Shown here: positions 27,569-37,841 of the stretch, one piece after another
Layout of the letters: every line of letters starts with the position of its first letter
Numbering within the stretch: the stretch's first letter is position 1
Assembly (NCBI RefSeq): GCF_001598475.1
Contig: NZ_BCZA01000002.1
Location: forward strand, 1-64,000
DNA length: 64,000 nucleotides
Source: Pantoea agglomerans NBRC 102470
GTDB taxonomy: Bacteria > Pseudomonadota > Gammaproteobacteria > Enterobacterales > Enterobacteriaceae
Reading direction: 5' to 3'
Made by a program: the position numbers and the translations under genes
Notes under the pieces: generated by a model
The model's input: the letters and a program-made list of their open reading frames with translations, nothing else
Told to the model about the DNA's origin: nothing
The model's database searches: none

Positions 27569-27768
27569 TTATCAGCAGGTTAAAGGCGGGTAAAATCTGA
27601 CCAGCATCACATTTCTGGCTTATGCACGATAAACGCCAGCTATCGCACCATTAAGTCAATCAATTAGACAAGGTATGAGGATAGCTGCAGACTTCCTTTC
27701 ACCATCAGGATATAACCTGATAACAAACACCAAACAATAATTCCTACTATAAAAAGCCTGCACTCAAT

Positions 27769-30072
27769 ATGAAATTTAAACGCCAAATCAAACCCTATCG
27801 CGCGGCAGCGGGCGGCTGGGGTTCACTGGAAGCCACCACGCGTTTCGTTCTTGACAGCAAAGCGGCCCTGAAAAATATGCGCAACCTGATGCGCATGAAC
27901 AAAGCACGCGGTTTTGACTGTCCGGGCTGCGCCTGGGGTGATGACAATAAAAGTACCTTCAGCTTCTGCGAGAACGGCGCCAAAGCGGTGACCTGGGAAG
28001 CGACACGCCGGATGGTCGACACCGACTTTTTCGCCAAACACAGCGTGACCACGCTCTATACCCAGAGTGACTACTTCCTGGAGTATCAGGGACGTCTGAC
28101 CCATCCGCTGCGCTACAACGCGGAAACCGATCACTACGAACCCATTAGCTGGGATGATGCATTTGCGCTGATCGCGCAGCACATCAAGGCGATGGATCAT
28201 CCGGATCAGATGGAACTCTACACCTCTGGCCGCGCCAGCAATGAAGCCTCCTGGCTCTATCAGCTGTTTGGTCGCCTGATGGGGACCAATAACTTCCCTG
28301 ACTGCTCCAATATGTGCCACGAAGCCAGCGGCACCGGCCTGAAGCGCAGCATTGGCGTCGGTAAAGGCACCATTCGTCTGGATGATTTCGACCATGCAGA
28401 TGCCATTTTTGTCTTCGGTCAGAATCCCGGCACTAACCATCCGCGTATGCTGCACAGCCTGCGTCACGCTGCCGATCACGGTGCGAAAATCGTCACCTTT
28501 AATACTCTGCGTGAACGCGGTCTGGAACGTTTTGCCGATCCGCAGAAACCGCTGGAAGTGGTAACCTCGAGAGCGGGTAACATCAGCTCCTCCTATTACC
28601 AGCCGAACCTGGGCGGTGATATGGCAGCGGTGCGCGGCATGGTGAAATCCCTGCTGGAAACCCACCGCGCGCGTCTGGCGGCTGGCGAAAGCGGCCTGTT
28701 CGATCAGACCTTTATCAATGCCAAAACCAACGGCATTGAGGCGTATCTCGAGGCTGTGGATAACACCAGCTGGATGCAGATTGTGGCGCAGTCGGGCCTG
28801 ACGCAGGCGCAGATCCGTGAAGCCGCGGCGATCTACCAGAGCGCTGACCGGGTGATCTGTACCTGGGCGATGGGCATCACCCAGCACAAACACTCTGTCG
28901 ACACGGTGCGCGAGATCACCAACCTGCAGCTGCTGTTTGGCCAGCTGGGCAAAAAAGGCGCAGGCCTCTGCCCGGTTCGTGGTCACAGTAATGTGCAGGG
29001 CAACCGCACCATGGGCATCGATGAGAAACCGGCGAAAGCCTTCCTGGATGCGCTGGGGAATCATTTCAATTTCGAGCCCCCGCGTGCGGCAGGCCACAAC
29101 ACCGTGGAAGCGCTGAACGCGATGCTGCGCGATGAAGTGAAAGTGCTGATCGCGCTGGGTGGCAACCTGGCGGCGGCGGCACCTGACTCACCTCGCACCG
29201 AAGAGGCGATGTCACGCTGTGGTCTGACCGTGCATATCAGCACCAAACTGAACCGCAGCCATCTGGTGCCAGGTCACGAAGGGCTGATTCTGCCGACGCT
29301 GGGCCGCACCGAGCGCGATCTGCAGGCCACCGGCAATCAGTTTATTACCGTGGAAGACTCCTTCAGCATGGTGCACGCCTCTGAAGGGATCGGTATTCCG
29401 CTGGCGGAAACGCAGCGTTCTGAGACCTGGATTGTTGCCGGTATCGCCGAGGCGGTGCTGGGTGATGAAAAAGTGAAATGGCGCGAGCTGGCGGGTGATT
29501 ACAACCTGATCCGTGAGCACATAGCCGCGACGATTCCGGGCTTTGCCGACTTTAACGCCAAATGTGACATCCCGGGCGGTTTCTATCTGGGCAACGCAGC
29601 AGCCGAGTTGCGCTTCAATACGCCGAGCCAGAAAGCGGAGTTCAACGCCTCGGCGCTGCCGACCTCACTGTTCCCGAATCTTGATCAGGACGTGCCTTTT
29701 ACCCTGCAGACACTGCGTTCGCACGACCAGTACAACACCACCATTTACGGCCTCGATGACCGTTACCGTGGCGTGTTTGGTCAGCGTGAAGTGGTGTTCA
29801 TCAACCCGGACGATATGGCAGACCTGGGCTTTACCGAAGGCCAGAATGTCGATATCGAAACGCTGTGGAATGATGGCATTACCCGTCGCGTCAGCGGATT
29901 CAAACTGGTTCCCTACAATATTCCGCGCGGTAACCTGGCGGCCTATTATCCGGAAACCAACCCGCTGGTGCCGCTGAACAGCTTTGGTGATGACAGTGGT
30001 ACACCGACCTCAAAATCGGTGCCGGTGAAGCTGGAACTCTCTGAGGCACTGGCCGATCAGCGCATCGCCTGA
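27769..30072 (+). CDS. FdhF/YdeP family molybdopterin oxidoreductase
   Basis: The 767-residue protein is a molybdopterin-guanine-dinucleotide oxidoreductase of the FdhF/YdeP group. It shows [13 protein letters not shown], the two-cysteine motif [11 protein letters not shown] near residues 44-54, [40 protein letters not shown] and the C-terminal dinucleotide region [18 protein letters not shown]. coli YdeP (759 residues) is linked to acid resistance, but its substrate is unknown. There is no N-terminal iron-sulfur ferredoxin fold like FdhF and no Tat signal, so it is cytoplasmic. It has a clear terminator and stands alone. Confidence 0.88.
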   Translation: MKFKRQIKPYRAAAGGWGSLEATTRFVLDSKAALKNMRNLMRMNKARGFDCPGCAWGDDNKSTFSFCENGAKAVTWEATRRMVDTDFFAKHSVTTLYTQSDYFLEYQGRLTHPLRYNAETDHYEPISWDDAFALIAQHIKAMDHPDQMELYTSGRASNEASWLYQLFGRLMGTNNFPDCSNMCHEASGTGLKRSIGVGKGTIRLDDFDHADAIFVFGQNPGTNHPRMLHSLRHAADHGAKIVTFNTLRERGLERFADPQKPLEVVTSRAGNISSSYYQPNLGGDMAAVRGMVKSLLETHRARLAAGESGLFDQTFINAKTNGIEAYLEAVDNTSWMQIVAQSGLTQAQIREAAAIYQSADRVICTWAMGITQHKHSVDTVREITNLQLLFGQLGKKGAGLCPVRGHSNVQGNRTMGIDEKPAKAFLDALGNHFNFEPPRAAGHNTVEALNAMLRDEVKVLIALGGNLAAAAPDSPRTEEAMSRCGLTVHISTKLNRSHLVPGHEGLILPTLGRTERDLQATGNQFITVEDSFSMVHASEGIGIPLAETQRSETWIVAGIAEAVLGDEKVKWRELAGDYNLIREHIAATIPGFADFNAKCDIPGGFYLGNAAAELRFNTPSQKAEFNASALPTSLFPNLDQDVPFTLQTLRSHDQYNTTIYGLDDRYRGVFGQREVVFINPDDMADLGFTEGQNVDIETLWNDGITRRVSGFKLVPYNIPRGNLAAYYPETNPLVPLNSFGDDSGTPTSKSVPVKLELSEALADQRIA

Positions 30073-30092
30073 CAGCCCTTTCACTCCCCCCC

Positions 30093-30117
30093 AAAAAGCC
30101 GGCTCGTCCGGCTTTTT
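30093..30117 (+). terminator. Terminator after the FdhF/YdeP gene
   Basis: The 10-bp stem AAAAAGCCGG / CCGGCTTTTT with a CTCGT loop ends in a T-run, 21 bp past the stop. Confidence 0.88.
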
Positions 30118-30184
30118 GCCTTGCCGCGCGACGTCGATTCGCGTAAAACTGTCAGCCGCAATCAGCCAACGAAACGTAAAAATT

Positions 30185-32119
30185 ATGTTCCAGGATAACC
30201 CGCTGCTCGCGCAGCTGAAAGAGAAGCTCCATTCGCAAACGCCTCGTGCTGAAGGCGTCGTAAAAGGCACTGAAAAAGGCTTCGGCTTTCTGGAAGTCGA
30301 TGCGCAAAAAAGTTACTTCATTCCGCCACCGCAGATGAAGAAAGTGATGCACGGCGATCGCATCACCGCCGTGATCCACAGCGATAAAGATCGCGAAAGC
30401 GCTGAGCCGGAAACCCTGGTTGAGCCGTTCCTGAGCCGCTTTGTTGGCCGGGTACAGAAGAAAGACGATCGCCTGTCAATTGTGCCGGATCATCCCCTGC
30501 TGAAGGATGCGATCCAGTGTCGCCCTGCGCGCGATGTCAGCCATGAGTTTGAAAATGGTGACTGGGCCGTGGCGGAGATGCGTCGCCATCCGCTAAAAGG
30601 CGATCGCGGCTTTTATGCCGAACTTACCGATTTTATTGTCAAAGCTGATGACCATCTGGCGCCGTGGTGGGTGACGCTGTCGCGTCATAACCTTGAGCGT
30701 GAAGCGCCCGATGTCAGTTTTGGCGAGATGCTGGATGAAAATCTGACGCGTGAAGATCTGACCGCGCTGGATTTCGTTACCATCGACAGCGCCAGCACCC
30801 AGGATATGGATGATGCGCTTTTTGCGGAAGCCCTGGACGATGGCGCCCTGCGTCTGACTATCGCTATCGCCGACCCTACCGCCTATGTGCCGGAAGGCAG
30901 TCAGCTCGATAAGCTGGCGGCGCAGCGTGCGTTTACCAACTACCTGCCGGGCTTTAACATCCCGATGCTGCCGCGCGAACTCTCTGATGATGTCTGCTCG
31001 CTGCGTCCGAATGTGCGCCGTCCGGCCCTGGCCTGCCGCGTGACCGTGGCAGCCGATGGCAGTTTAGGTGATGACGTTGAGTTCTTTGCCGCCTGGATCG
31101 AATCCAAAGCCAAGCTGGCGTATGACGACGTCTCTGACTGGCTGGAAAACAGCGGCGCATGGCAGCCGGAAAGTGAGGCGATTGCTGAACAGATTCGCCT
31201 GCTGCATCGCCTCTGCCTGGCGCGCAGCGAATGGCGTCAGACCCACGCGCTGGTGTTTAAAGATCGCCCGGATTACCGCTTCCTGCTGGGTGAAAAAGGT
31301 GAAGTGCTGGAGATTGTGGCTGAACCGCGCCGCATCGCTAACCGCATTGTCGAAGAGTCTATGATTCTGGCCAACGTCTGCGCGGCGAAAGTGCTGCGTG
31401 ACCGTCTCGGTTTTGGTATCTACAACGTCCATGCCGGTTTCGATGCCACCAATGCTGAACAGGCCGCGGCCGTGCTGGCCAACCATGGTATTACCGTGGA
31501 TGCGCAGGCGATCACTACGCTGGAAGGTTTCCGCGTGCTGCGTCGTGAGCTTGATGCCCAGCCAACCCAGTTCCTCGACAGCCGGATCCGTCGCTTCCAG
31601 ACCTTCGCTGAGATCAGCACCGAGCCTGGCCCGCACTTTGGCCTGGGACTTGAGGCTTACGCCACATGGACCTCACCGATTCGTAAGTTCGGCGACATGG
31701 TCAACCATCGTCTGCTGAAAGCGATTATTCGCGGTGAGCAGATCGCTCGTCCGGATGATGCGCTGACGGTGACGATGAGTGAGCGCCGCCGCCTGAACCG
31801 CATGGCGGAACGTGATGTTGGCGACTGGCTCTACGCCCGTTATCTGGCACCGTTTGCAGCAACCGACCGTCGCTTCAGCGCCGAAATTATCGATGTGTCC
31901 CGTGGTGGCATGCGTGTTCGCCTGCTGGAGTTTGGCGCGGTCGCCTTTATCCCGGCGCCGTTCATTCACGCGGTGCGTGATGAGCTGGTCTGCAGCCAGG
32001 AAAATGGCAGCGTTCAGATCAAAGGCGAAGTGGTTTACCGTGTGACCGATGTGATTGATGTCACTATCACCGAAGTCCGCATGGAAACCCGCAGCGTCGT
32101 GGCGCGTCCCGCCGTCTGA
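30185..32119 (+). CDS. rnb: Ribonuclease II
   Basis: RNase II is a processive 3'-to-5' exoribonuclease acting on single-stranded RNA. The product is 644 residues, the same as in E. coli, with two N-terminal cold-shock domains, the RNB catalytic domain and a C-terminal S1 domain. The catalytic aspartates are at 201, 207, 209 and 210 ([10 protein letters not shown]). The upstream frame extends to 30116 but the ATG at 30185 gives the family N-terminus [12 protein letters not shown]. In E. coli the next gene is pdeR; here a transporter pair lies between. Confidence 0.97.
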   Translation: MFQDNPLLAQLKEKLHSQTPRAEGVVKGTEKGFGFLEVDAQKSYFIPPPQMKKVMHGDRITAVIHSDKDRESAEPETLVEPFLSRFVGRVQKKDDRLSIVPDHPLLKDAIQCRPARDVSHEFENGDWAVAEMRRHPLKGDRGFYAELTDFIVKADDHLAPWWVTLSRHNLEREAPDVSFGEMLDENLTREDLTALDFVTIDSASTQDMDDALFAEALDDGALRLTIAIADPTAYVPEGSQLDKLAAQRAFTNYLPGFNIPMLPRELSDDVCSLRPNVRRPALACRVTVAADGSLGDDVEFFAAWIESKAKLAYDDVSDWLENSGAWQPESEAIAEQIRLLHRLCLARSEWRQTHALVFKDRPDYRFLLGEKGEVLEIVAEPRRIANRIVEESMILANVCAAKVLRDRLGFGIYNVHAGFDATNAEQAAAVLANHGITVDAQAITTLEGFRVLRRELDAQPTQFLDSRIRRFQTFAEISTEPGPHFGLGLEAYATWTSPIRKFGDMVNHRLLKAIIRGEQIARPDDALTVTMSERRRLNRMAERDVGDWLYARYLAPFAATDRRFSAEIIDVSRGGMRVRLLEFGAVAFIPAPFIHAVRDELVCSQENGSVQIKGEVVYRVTDVIDVTITEVRMETRSVVARPAV

Positions 32120-32145
32120 GTAGTAATGTTCTGAGCAGTCAATCG

Positions 32146-32171
32146 GGCGGGATAACTCCGGTTATCCCGCC
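32146..32171 (+). terminator. Terminator after rnb
   Basis: Perfect 11-bp arms (GGCGGGATAAC / GTTATCCCGCC) with a TCCG loop are followed by TGTTTCC, 26 bp past the stop. Confidence 0.75.
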
Positions 32172-32320
32172 TGTTTCCGCCCCGCCCGCATTGCAAAAAA
32201 GTTAAATTTGTACCCCGCTTCACACTTCTCCACTGATTAACTTTCACTTACATTCCATTACATTAAGTTTGACTCGTTGTTTTCGATCGCTTTCCTCTCG
32301 GTCCTAACAAGGAGTTAGTC

Positions 32321-34390
32321 ATGAAAAACGTCAAAACCAGTGTGATCTGGTTAGTGGTGGCGTTAATCGGCGCGGGCGCTTTCGCCATGCTGGCCCTCAG
32401 CCGCGGCGAACACGTCAACGCAGTCTGGCTGGTGATAGCCGCTGTCGCCTGTTACAGCATCGCTTATCGCTTCTACAGCCTGTTTATCGCCCGCAATATT
32501 TTCGAACTGGACGACCGCCGGATGACGCCTGCTGAGCGGCTGAGCGACGGGCTCGATTATGTCCCGACCAATAAATGGGTGCTGTTTGGTCACCACTTTG
32601 CGGCTATTGCCGGTGCCGGCCCGCTGGTGGGTCCGATTCTGGCGGCGCAGATGGGCTTTCTGCCGGGCACCATCTGGATCCTGGTCGGGGTGATGCTGGC
32701 GGGTGCGGTACAGGATTTCCTGATCCTGTTTATCTCAACCCGTCGTGATGGCCGTTCACTGGGCGAGATGGCGCGGCAGGAGCTGGGTGCGTTTGCCGGT
32801 GTGGTGACCATGCTCGGCGCGCTGGGCGTCATGATCATTATTCTGTCGGCGCTGGCGCTGGTGGTGGTCAAGGCGCTGGCGAACAGTCCGTGGGGACTGT
32901 TTACCATCGCGGCCACCATTCCGATTGCGCTGTTTATGGGCGTCTACATGCGCTTTATCCGGCCCGGTAAAATCGCCGAAGTTTCACTGATTGGCTTTGT
33001 GCTGATGATGGCGGCGATTATCTATGGTGGTGACGTAGCCCAGCATCCTTACTGGGGGCCCTTCTTTACCCTGAAAGGCACCTCACTGACCTGGGTGCTG
33101 GTGATCTACGGCTTTATTGCCTCCGTGCTGCCGGTCTGGCTGCTGCTGGCTCCGCGTGACTACCTTTCGACCTTTCTTAAAATCGGCGTGATTGTCGGGC
33201 TGGCGGTGGGGATTGTCTTTGCCATGCCAGAGATGAAAATGCCGGCGGTCACCAAATTTATCGACGGTACCGGCCCGGTCTTCTCCGGCGCGATGTTCCC
33301 GTTCCTGTTTATTACTATTGCCTGCGGCGCCATCTCCGGCTTCCATGCGCTGGTTTCCAGCGGCACCACGCCAAAACTGGTGGAGCGGGAAAGTCATATC
33401 CGCTTTATTGGCTATGGCGCGATGCTGATGGAATCCTTTGTGGCGATCATGGCGCTGATTTGTGCCTCGGTGCTCGATCCGGGCGTCTACTTTGCCATGA
33501 ACTCCCCGGCTGCGCTGATTGGTACCACCGTTGAAAGCGCCTCTCAGGTAATCAACGGCTGGGGCTTTGTCGTCACGCCGGAAATGCTGAGCGGCATCGC
33601 TCGTGACGTGGGTGAAGGCTCGATCCTGTCCCGCGCAGGCGGCGCGCCAACCTTCGCGGTGGGGATGGCCCACATCATTACCGAGATCTTTAACAGCCGG
33701 GCGATGATGGCGTTCTGGTATCACTTCGCCATCCTGTTTGAAGCGCTGTTCATTCTGACGGCGGTCGATGCCGGTACCCGCGCCTGCCGCTTTATGGTGC
33801 AGGATCTGGTGGGCACCGTGGTGCCTTCTATGGCGAATAACCGCTCCTGGCTGGGCAATATGGCCGGCACGACCGTGGCGGTGGCGGGCTGGGGCTTCTT
33901 TGTCTATCAGGGCGTGGTCGATCCGCTCGGCGGCATTAACACTCTGTGGCCGCTGTTTGGTATCGGCAATCAGATGCTGGCGTCCATGGCGCTGATCCTC
34001 GGCACCGTGGTGCTGTTCAAAATGAAAAAGCAGCGTTACGCCTGGGTGACTATCCTGCCAACTGTCTGGCTGTTTATCACCTCGATGACTGCCGGCTGGC
34101 AGAAAATCTTCCATGAAAAACCGTCGATTGGCTTCCTGGCGCAGGCGAATAAGTTCCGCAAAGGGCTGGATGAAGGGGTGATCATCGCCCCGGCAAAAAG
34201 CGTGGCGGATATGCAGACCATCGTCTTCAGCAATCAGATTAACGCGGCCCTGTGCGCCTTCTTTATGCTGGTGGCGGTCACGATGCTGATCTCTGCGTTC
34301 TTTGTCATTCGCCGGGCGCTGCGCAGCGATCTTCCTACTACGCATGAGTCCGTTGTGACGCTGCGCAACAAGGAGGTGCGTCATGTCTGA
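32321..34390 (+). CDS. CstA/BtsT family pyruvate or peptide transporter
   Basis: The 689-residue membrane protein carries the CstA family core: GLDYVPTNKWVLFGHHFAAI, AGAGPLVGPILAAQMG, DFLILFISTRRDGRSLGEMA and ITIACGAISGFHALVSSGTTPKL (split here by key residues). About 16 hydrophobic segments are visible. E. coli CstA and BtsT both import pyruvate with protons, and this protein resembles both about equally, so no symbol is given. It overlaps the small downstream gene by 8 bp, a layout shared with cstA-ybdD and btsT-yjiX. Confidence 0.85.
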   Translation: MKNVKTSVIWLVVALIGAGAFAMLALSRGEHVNAVWLVIAAVACYSIAYRFYSLFIARNIFELDDRRMTPAERLSDGLDYVPTNKWVLFGHHFAAIAGAGPLVGPILAAQMGFLPGTIWILVGVMLAGAVQDFLILFISTRRDGRSLGEMARQELGAFAGVVTMLGALGVMIIILSALALVVVKALANSPWGLFTIAATIPIALFMGVYMRFIRPGKIAEVSLIGFVLMMAAIIYGGDVAQHPYWGPFFTLKGTSLTWVLVIYGFIASVLPVWLLLAPRDYLSTFLKIGVIVGLAVGIVFAMPEMKMPAVTKFIDGTGPVFSGAMFPFLFITIACGAISGFHALVSSGTTPKLVERESHIRFIGYGAMLMESFVAIMALICASVLDPGVYFAMNSPAALIGTTVESASQVINGWGFVVTPEMLSGIARDVGEGSILSRAGGAPTFAVGMAHIITEIFNSRAMMAFWYHFAILFEALFILTAVDAGTRACRFMVQDLVGTVVPSMANNRSWLGNMAGTTVAVAGWGFFVYQGVVDPLGGINTLWPLFGIGNQMLASMALILGTVVLFKMKKQRYAWVTILPTVWLFITSMTAGWQKIFHEKPSIGFLAQANKFRKGLDEGVIIAPAKSVADMQTIVFSNQINAALCAFFMLVAVTMLISAFFVIRRALRSDLPTTHESVVTLRNKEVRHV

Positions 34391-34673
34391 TGCTATTCAT
34401 CAGTCCCGGCGTCCGCAGGGAGAGTGGCAGATTATCCGCTGCCAGCCTGCCGCCGCCCCACAGCCACAAACATTCAGCTGGCGGGGATTCTGGCGCGGCC
34501 TGCAACAGTGTTTTCGCTTAATGGTCGGGGTGCAGGATTATCAAAAATATCTGCAGCATATGCGACTCCATCATCCCGATCAGCCGCCGATGAATGAGCG
34601 CGATTTCCACCGTTATTGTCTGGATGCCCGCTTCCCCAGCCAGGCAGGCAAACTGGGTAAATGTCCCTGCTGA
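34383..34673 (+). CDS. YbdD/YjiX family small protein
   Basis: The 96-residue product ends in the conserved DUF466 region: LMVGVQDYQKYLQHMRLHHP, PPMNERDFHRYCLDARF and a Cys-x-Cys tail (KCPC). E. coli YbdD is about 65 residues. The first 35 residues here are an extra, Gln- and Pro-rich extension. The YbdD/YjiX partner is needed for CstA or BtsT transport in E. coli, and translational coupling with the transporter supports the same role. Confidence 0.85.
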   Translation: MSDAIHQSRRPQGEWQIIRCQPAAAPQPQTFSWRGFWRGLQQCFRLMVGVQDYQKYLQHMRLHHPDQPPMNERDFHRYCLDARFPSQAGKLGKCPC

Positions 34674-34684
34674 CCGCACTAAAC

Positions 34685-34710
34685 AGCCCCGCACCGTCGG
34701 GGCTTTTTTG
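34685..34710 (+). terminator. Terminator after the transporter pair
   Basis: The stem AGCCCCG / CGGGGCT is followed by six T residues, 12 bp past the stop. Confidence 0.85.
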
Positions 34711-34832
34711 TGCCATTCTTATCTGGATGGGAAAATATATTCGGTTTGCATCTTGTGCTGGCGTCAGATGATGAATACTGTTGCTAAAATAATGAGATAA
34801 CGCCTGCAGAGCACTTCCCGGAGGAAGTTTCC

Positions 34833-36818
34833 ATGACCGATGAACAAGGGCAAACGTTGTTGTACACCCTTTTCGGTACAACCAGCCCTCATTGGCGTCT
34901 GACCGCGGACAGCGATGCGTTGCATTTTGCCGAAGATGAGTCGTCACAAACTAATATCGCCCTGCCGTTAACCCCCGGCCAGGCAGCCATGATACGCGCG
35001 ATGCCGGTCATCACTTCAAGCATCAATCTGACCATGACGCTGCAGGGCATTGATGTTCCGATGCATTTTGTCGGACGCAAAGTGAACCAGGCGACCTGGG
35101 CAGGAACCGCTTCTGCCTGGGGCGATACCTCAGCGGTCGCCCGCGACTTAACCCTGGGTCTTTCATTCGCCGAACAGGTGGTTTCTGAAGCCAACTCGGT
35201 GATTGTGATCCTCGATCAGCGCGGCAATATTCAGCGTTTTAACCGTCTTAGTGAAGAATACACCGGTCTGAATGAGCATGAGGTTATCGGCCGTAACGTC
35301 TTTCAGCTCTTTATGACCAAACAGGAGGCCTCTCAGTCACGACGCAACATTGCGGGCTTCTTCCGTGACGGTAACTCCTATGAGGTGGAGCGCTGGGTTA
35401 AAACCAAAAAAGGTCAGCGACTGTTTCTGTTTCGTAATAAGTTTGTTCACAGCGGCAGTGGCAAAAATGAAATTTTCCTCATCTGTTCTGGCACCGACAT
35501 AACCGAGGAGCGACGCGCCCAGGAACGCCTCCGGGTGCTGGCAAACACCGATACGGTGACCGGTTTGCCTAATCGCAACGCAATTCATCAACAGATTAGC
35601 CTGGCGCTGGAGCGATCTGAGCGCGATGAGACCGGCGTGGTCTATCTCGATCTCGATAATTTCAAAAAAGTGAACGACGCATACGGTCATATGTTCGGCG
35701 ATCAGTTACTGCAGGCGGTCTCACTGGCGATTCTTAGCTGTCTGGGTAAAGACCAGACTCTGGGCCGGCTGGGTGGCGATGAGTTTGTGGTGCTGGCTGA
35801 GCACACCAGCCAGGCTGCGCTGGAGGCGATGTCCTCCCGCATTCTTGAGCGCCTGCGTCAGCCTTTCCGTATCGGACTAATCGAAGTGTACAGCGGCTGC
35901 TCTATCGGGATCGCTTTCGCGCCGCTGCATGGTGAAGATCGCGAGAGCCTTATTCGCAATGCTGACACCGCGATGTATCACGCCAAAGAGAACGGTCGTG
36001 GCAAGTTCTGTGTCTTCGCGGCAGAGATGAACCAGCGGGTCTTTGAGTACCTGTGGCTGGACACCAATCTGCGTAAGGCGCTGGAGCTGGATCACCTGCT
36101 GGTGCATTACCAGCCGAAAATCGACAGTGATGGTGAAGTCCGCAGCGCCGAAGCGCTGGTACGCTGGAACTCACCCGAGCGCGGCCTGGTCTCCCCTGCT
36201 GATTTCATTCCCTATGCCGAAGAGTCGGGACTGATTGTGCCGCTGGGACGCTGGGTCATGCTCAATGTGCTGAAACAGATTATCGTCTGGCGCCAGCAGG
36301 GCATTTTTCTGCGCGTCGCCGTCAACGTGTCGGCACGTCAGCTGATTGATCAAAGCATCTATACTGACCTGAAACAGGCGCTGCATGAGGCGAATATCAC
36401 CGACTGTCCTATCGATATTGAGCTCACAGAAAGCTGCCTGATTGAGAATGAAGCTGAAGCCCTGCGGCTGATGAAGCAGTTTCAGGAGCTGGGCGCACAG
36501 GTTCATCTGGATGACTTCGGCACGGGTTACTCATCGCTTTCTCAGCTCGCACGTGTGCCGATCAATGCCATCAAGCTCGACCAAAGCTTTATCCGCGATA
36601 TTAATAAACAGCCCGTCTCACAATCGCTGGTACGAGCTATCGTCGCCGTCGCCAAGGCGCTCGATTTGCAGGTGATTGCAGAGGGTATTGAGACCCCGGA
36701 TGAAGAGAAGTTTGTCCTTAACAGTGGTGTTGATGGGCGTCAGGGCTACTACTACGCAAAACCAATGCCCGCGGAACAGTTTGGGCATTGGCTGGCTAAG
36801 CATCCTGCCCGCGTTTAA
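34833..36818 (+). CDS. rpfR: RpfR/PdeR-type PAS-GGDEF-EAL protein, probable DSF receptor
   Basis: The 661-residue product equals the length of E. coli PdeR (YciR, Gmr). Its order is an N-terminal RpfF-interaction-like region (1-105), a PAS domain (about 110-225), GGDEF (motif 314-318 in RLGGDEF, no RxxD inhibitory site) and EAL (motif 440-442 in SAEALVRW). In Cronobacter and Burkholderia the homologue RpfR binds the fatty-acid signal DSF through PAS and then changes cyclic-di-GMP turnover. The convergent neighbour is the DSF synthase gene, 12 bp away, so the receptor name is favoured over the E. coli name pdeR. Both catalytic motifs look intact. Confidence 0.9.
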   Translation: MTDEQGQTLLYTLFGTTSPHWRLTADSDALHFAEDESSQTNIALPLTPGQAAMIRAMPVITSSINLTMTLQGIDVPMHFVGRKVNQATWAGTASAWGDTSAVARDLTLGLSFAEQVVSEANSVIVILDQRGNIQRFNRLSEEYTGLNEHEVIGRNVFQLFMTKQEASQSRRNIAGFFRDGNSYEVERWVKTKKGQRLFLFRNKFVHSGSGKNEIFLICSGTDITEERRAQERLRVLANTDTVTGLPNRNAIHQQISLALERSERDETGVVYLDLDNFKKVNDAYGHMFGDQLLQAVSLAILSCLGKDQTLGRLGGDEFVVLAEHTSQAALEAMSSRILERLRQPFRIGLIEVYSGCSIGIAFAPLHGEDRESLIRNADTAMYHAKENGRGKFCVFAAEMNQRVFEYLWLDTNLRKALELDHLLVHYQPKIDSDGEVRSAEALVRWNSPERGLVSPADFIPYAEESGLIVPLGRWVMLNVLKQIIVWRQQGIFLRVAVNVSARQLIDQSIYTDLKQALHEANITDCPIDIELTESCLIENEAEALRLMKQFQELGAQVHLDDFGTGYSSLSQLARVPINAIKLDQSFIRDINKQPVSQSLVRAIVAVAKALDLQVIAEGIETPDEEKFVLNSGVDGRQGYYYAKPMPAEQFGHWLAKHPARV

Positions 36819-36830
36819 CGCTAATTCAGA

Positions 36831-37697
36831 TTAACCCGCTTTACGCAGTGATGCGCTGTGGCGGTTTTGTAACTGAACCAGGCGTTCCATGTAAGCAATG
36901 TCTTTAGGTTCGATGGTAAAGGCGTAATCGACCCAATCTTCGGTAATATCCATCAGCTCAGCGCGTGACAATTGCAGCACGCGCTGACGCGCTTTCAGCA
37001 TTGCCCGCACGCCGTTGAGTTTAGGACGTAACGTATCGATAAAGGTGCGGGTGGCGCGGTAACTGTCGCCAGGCTGGAAGACTTTATCCACCAGTCCGCG
37101 CGTTTCATACCACTCTGCGCTGTGGGACTCCCCTTCACAAATTAACTCCTCTGCCAGTTTCATGCCGGAACGACGCGCGACCAGTGAGTAGCCGCCCATG
37201 CCGGGAAAGAGGTTAAAAGCAATTTCCGGAAAGCCCATCCGCGCGTTGTTCTGCGCCAGAATGAAGTGATGCGCCAGCGCCGCTTCGAATCCGCCGCCTA
37301 AGGCACTGCCCTCAATCATCGCCAGCGTCACCGCGCCGGTATCAAACCCCCGTGCTGCCGAATGGATGCAGTCAACGCAGGCACGGGCATAGGCCCGCAG
37401 CGCCTCACGGCGGTTATTGCGAATGCACTCGACAAAGAAGCGCAGATCGCCACCGGCGTTGAACATCTGTGGCACCAGAGAGCCGGTAACCCAGAAGTCG
37501 ATCGGCAGACCGGAACGCTGAGCGGCGTAGCTCAGATTCATGATCTCCTCAATCAGTTCATGGTTGAAGCTCGGACGGGGCTGTGCACGCAACATCATCC
37601 ACATAGTACGACGTCCTTCTTCGTAATAGGCGACTAACTGCGTGGTGTTGCCGACTTCGGTAAATAATCTGCACGTTGCTTGGTTAATAACTGTCAT
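36831..37697 (-). CDS. rpfF: RpfF, diffusible signal factor (DSF) synthase
   Basis: RpfF is a crotonase-fold enzyme that makes cis-2-unsaturated fatty acids (DSF family) from acyl-ACP by dehydration and thioester cleavage. The 288-residue product has the Xanthomonas RpfF features: FNAGGDLRFFVECIR, ALGGGFEAALAHH with Glu138, MGFPEIAFNLFPGMGGYS with Glu158 (the two catalytic glutamates), and the C-terminal ITEDWVD. It is absent from E. coli. The gene converges on rpfR, giving a complete signal-and-receptor pair. A plain enoyl-CoA hydratase is unlikely given these motifs. Confidence 0.92.
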   Translation of the reverse strand: MTVINQATCRLFTEVGNTTQLVAYYEEGRRTMWMMLRAQPRPSFNHELIEEIMNLSYAAQRSGLPIDFWVTGSLVPQMFNAGGDLRFFVECIRNNRREALRAYARACVDCIHSAARGFDTGAVTLAMIEGSALGGGFEAALAHHFILAQNNARMGFPEIAFNLFPGMGGYSLVARRSGMKLAEELICEGESHSAEWYETRGLVDKVFQPGDSYRATRTFIDTLRPKLNGVRAMLKARQRVLQLSRAELMDITEDWVDYAFTIEPKDIAYMERLVQLQNRHSASLRKAG

Positions 37698-37805
37698 TGT
37701 CTCATCCTCTGTTTATATTTGATGCGTTAAATACGCCACATCAGCGTAATGCAGAGTGAGGCCAGACCAAATGAGAGATTGATTTACAACACAAAATCCA
37801 GAGAG

Positions 37806-37829
37806 ATCCCCGACTCGCGCGTCGGGGAT
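37806..37829 (-). terminator. Terminator after kdgT
   Basis: The nine-base arms ATCCCCGAC / GTCGGGGAT with a six-base loop lie 13 bp past the kdgT stop. The minus strand continues CTCTCTGGATTTTG. Confidence 0.7.
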
Positions 37830-37841
37830 TGATTAGGCGGG

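Noticed and set aside
27823..29097. Minus-strand ORF of 424 residues
   Set aside because: It is antisense to the FdhF/YdeP oxidoreductase, whose motifs are unmistakable on the plus strand.
33083..34384. Minus-strand ORF of 433 residues
   Set aside because: It is the antisense shadow of the CstA-family gene, rich in His, Arg and Gln as expected from reverse reading of a GC-rich membrane-protein gene.
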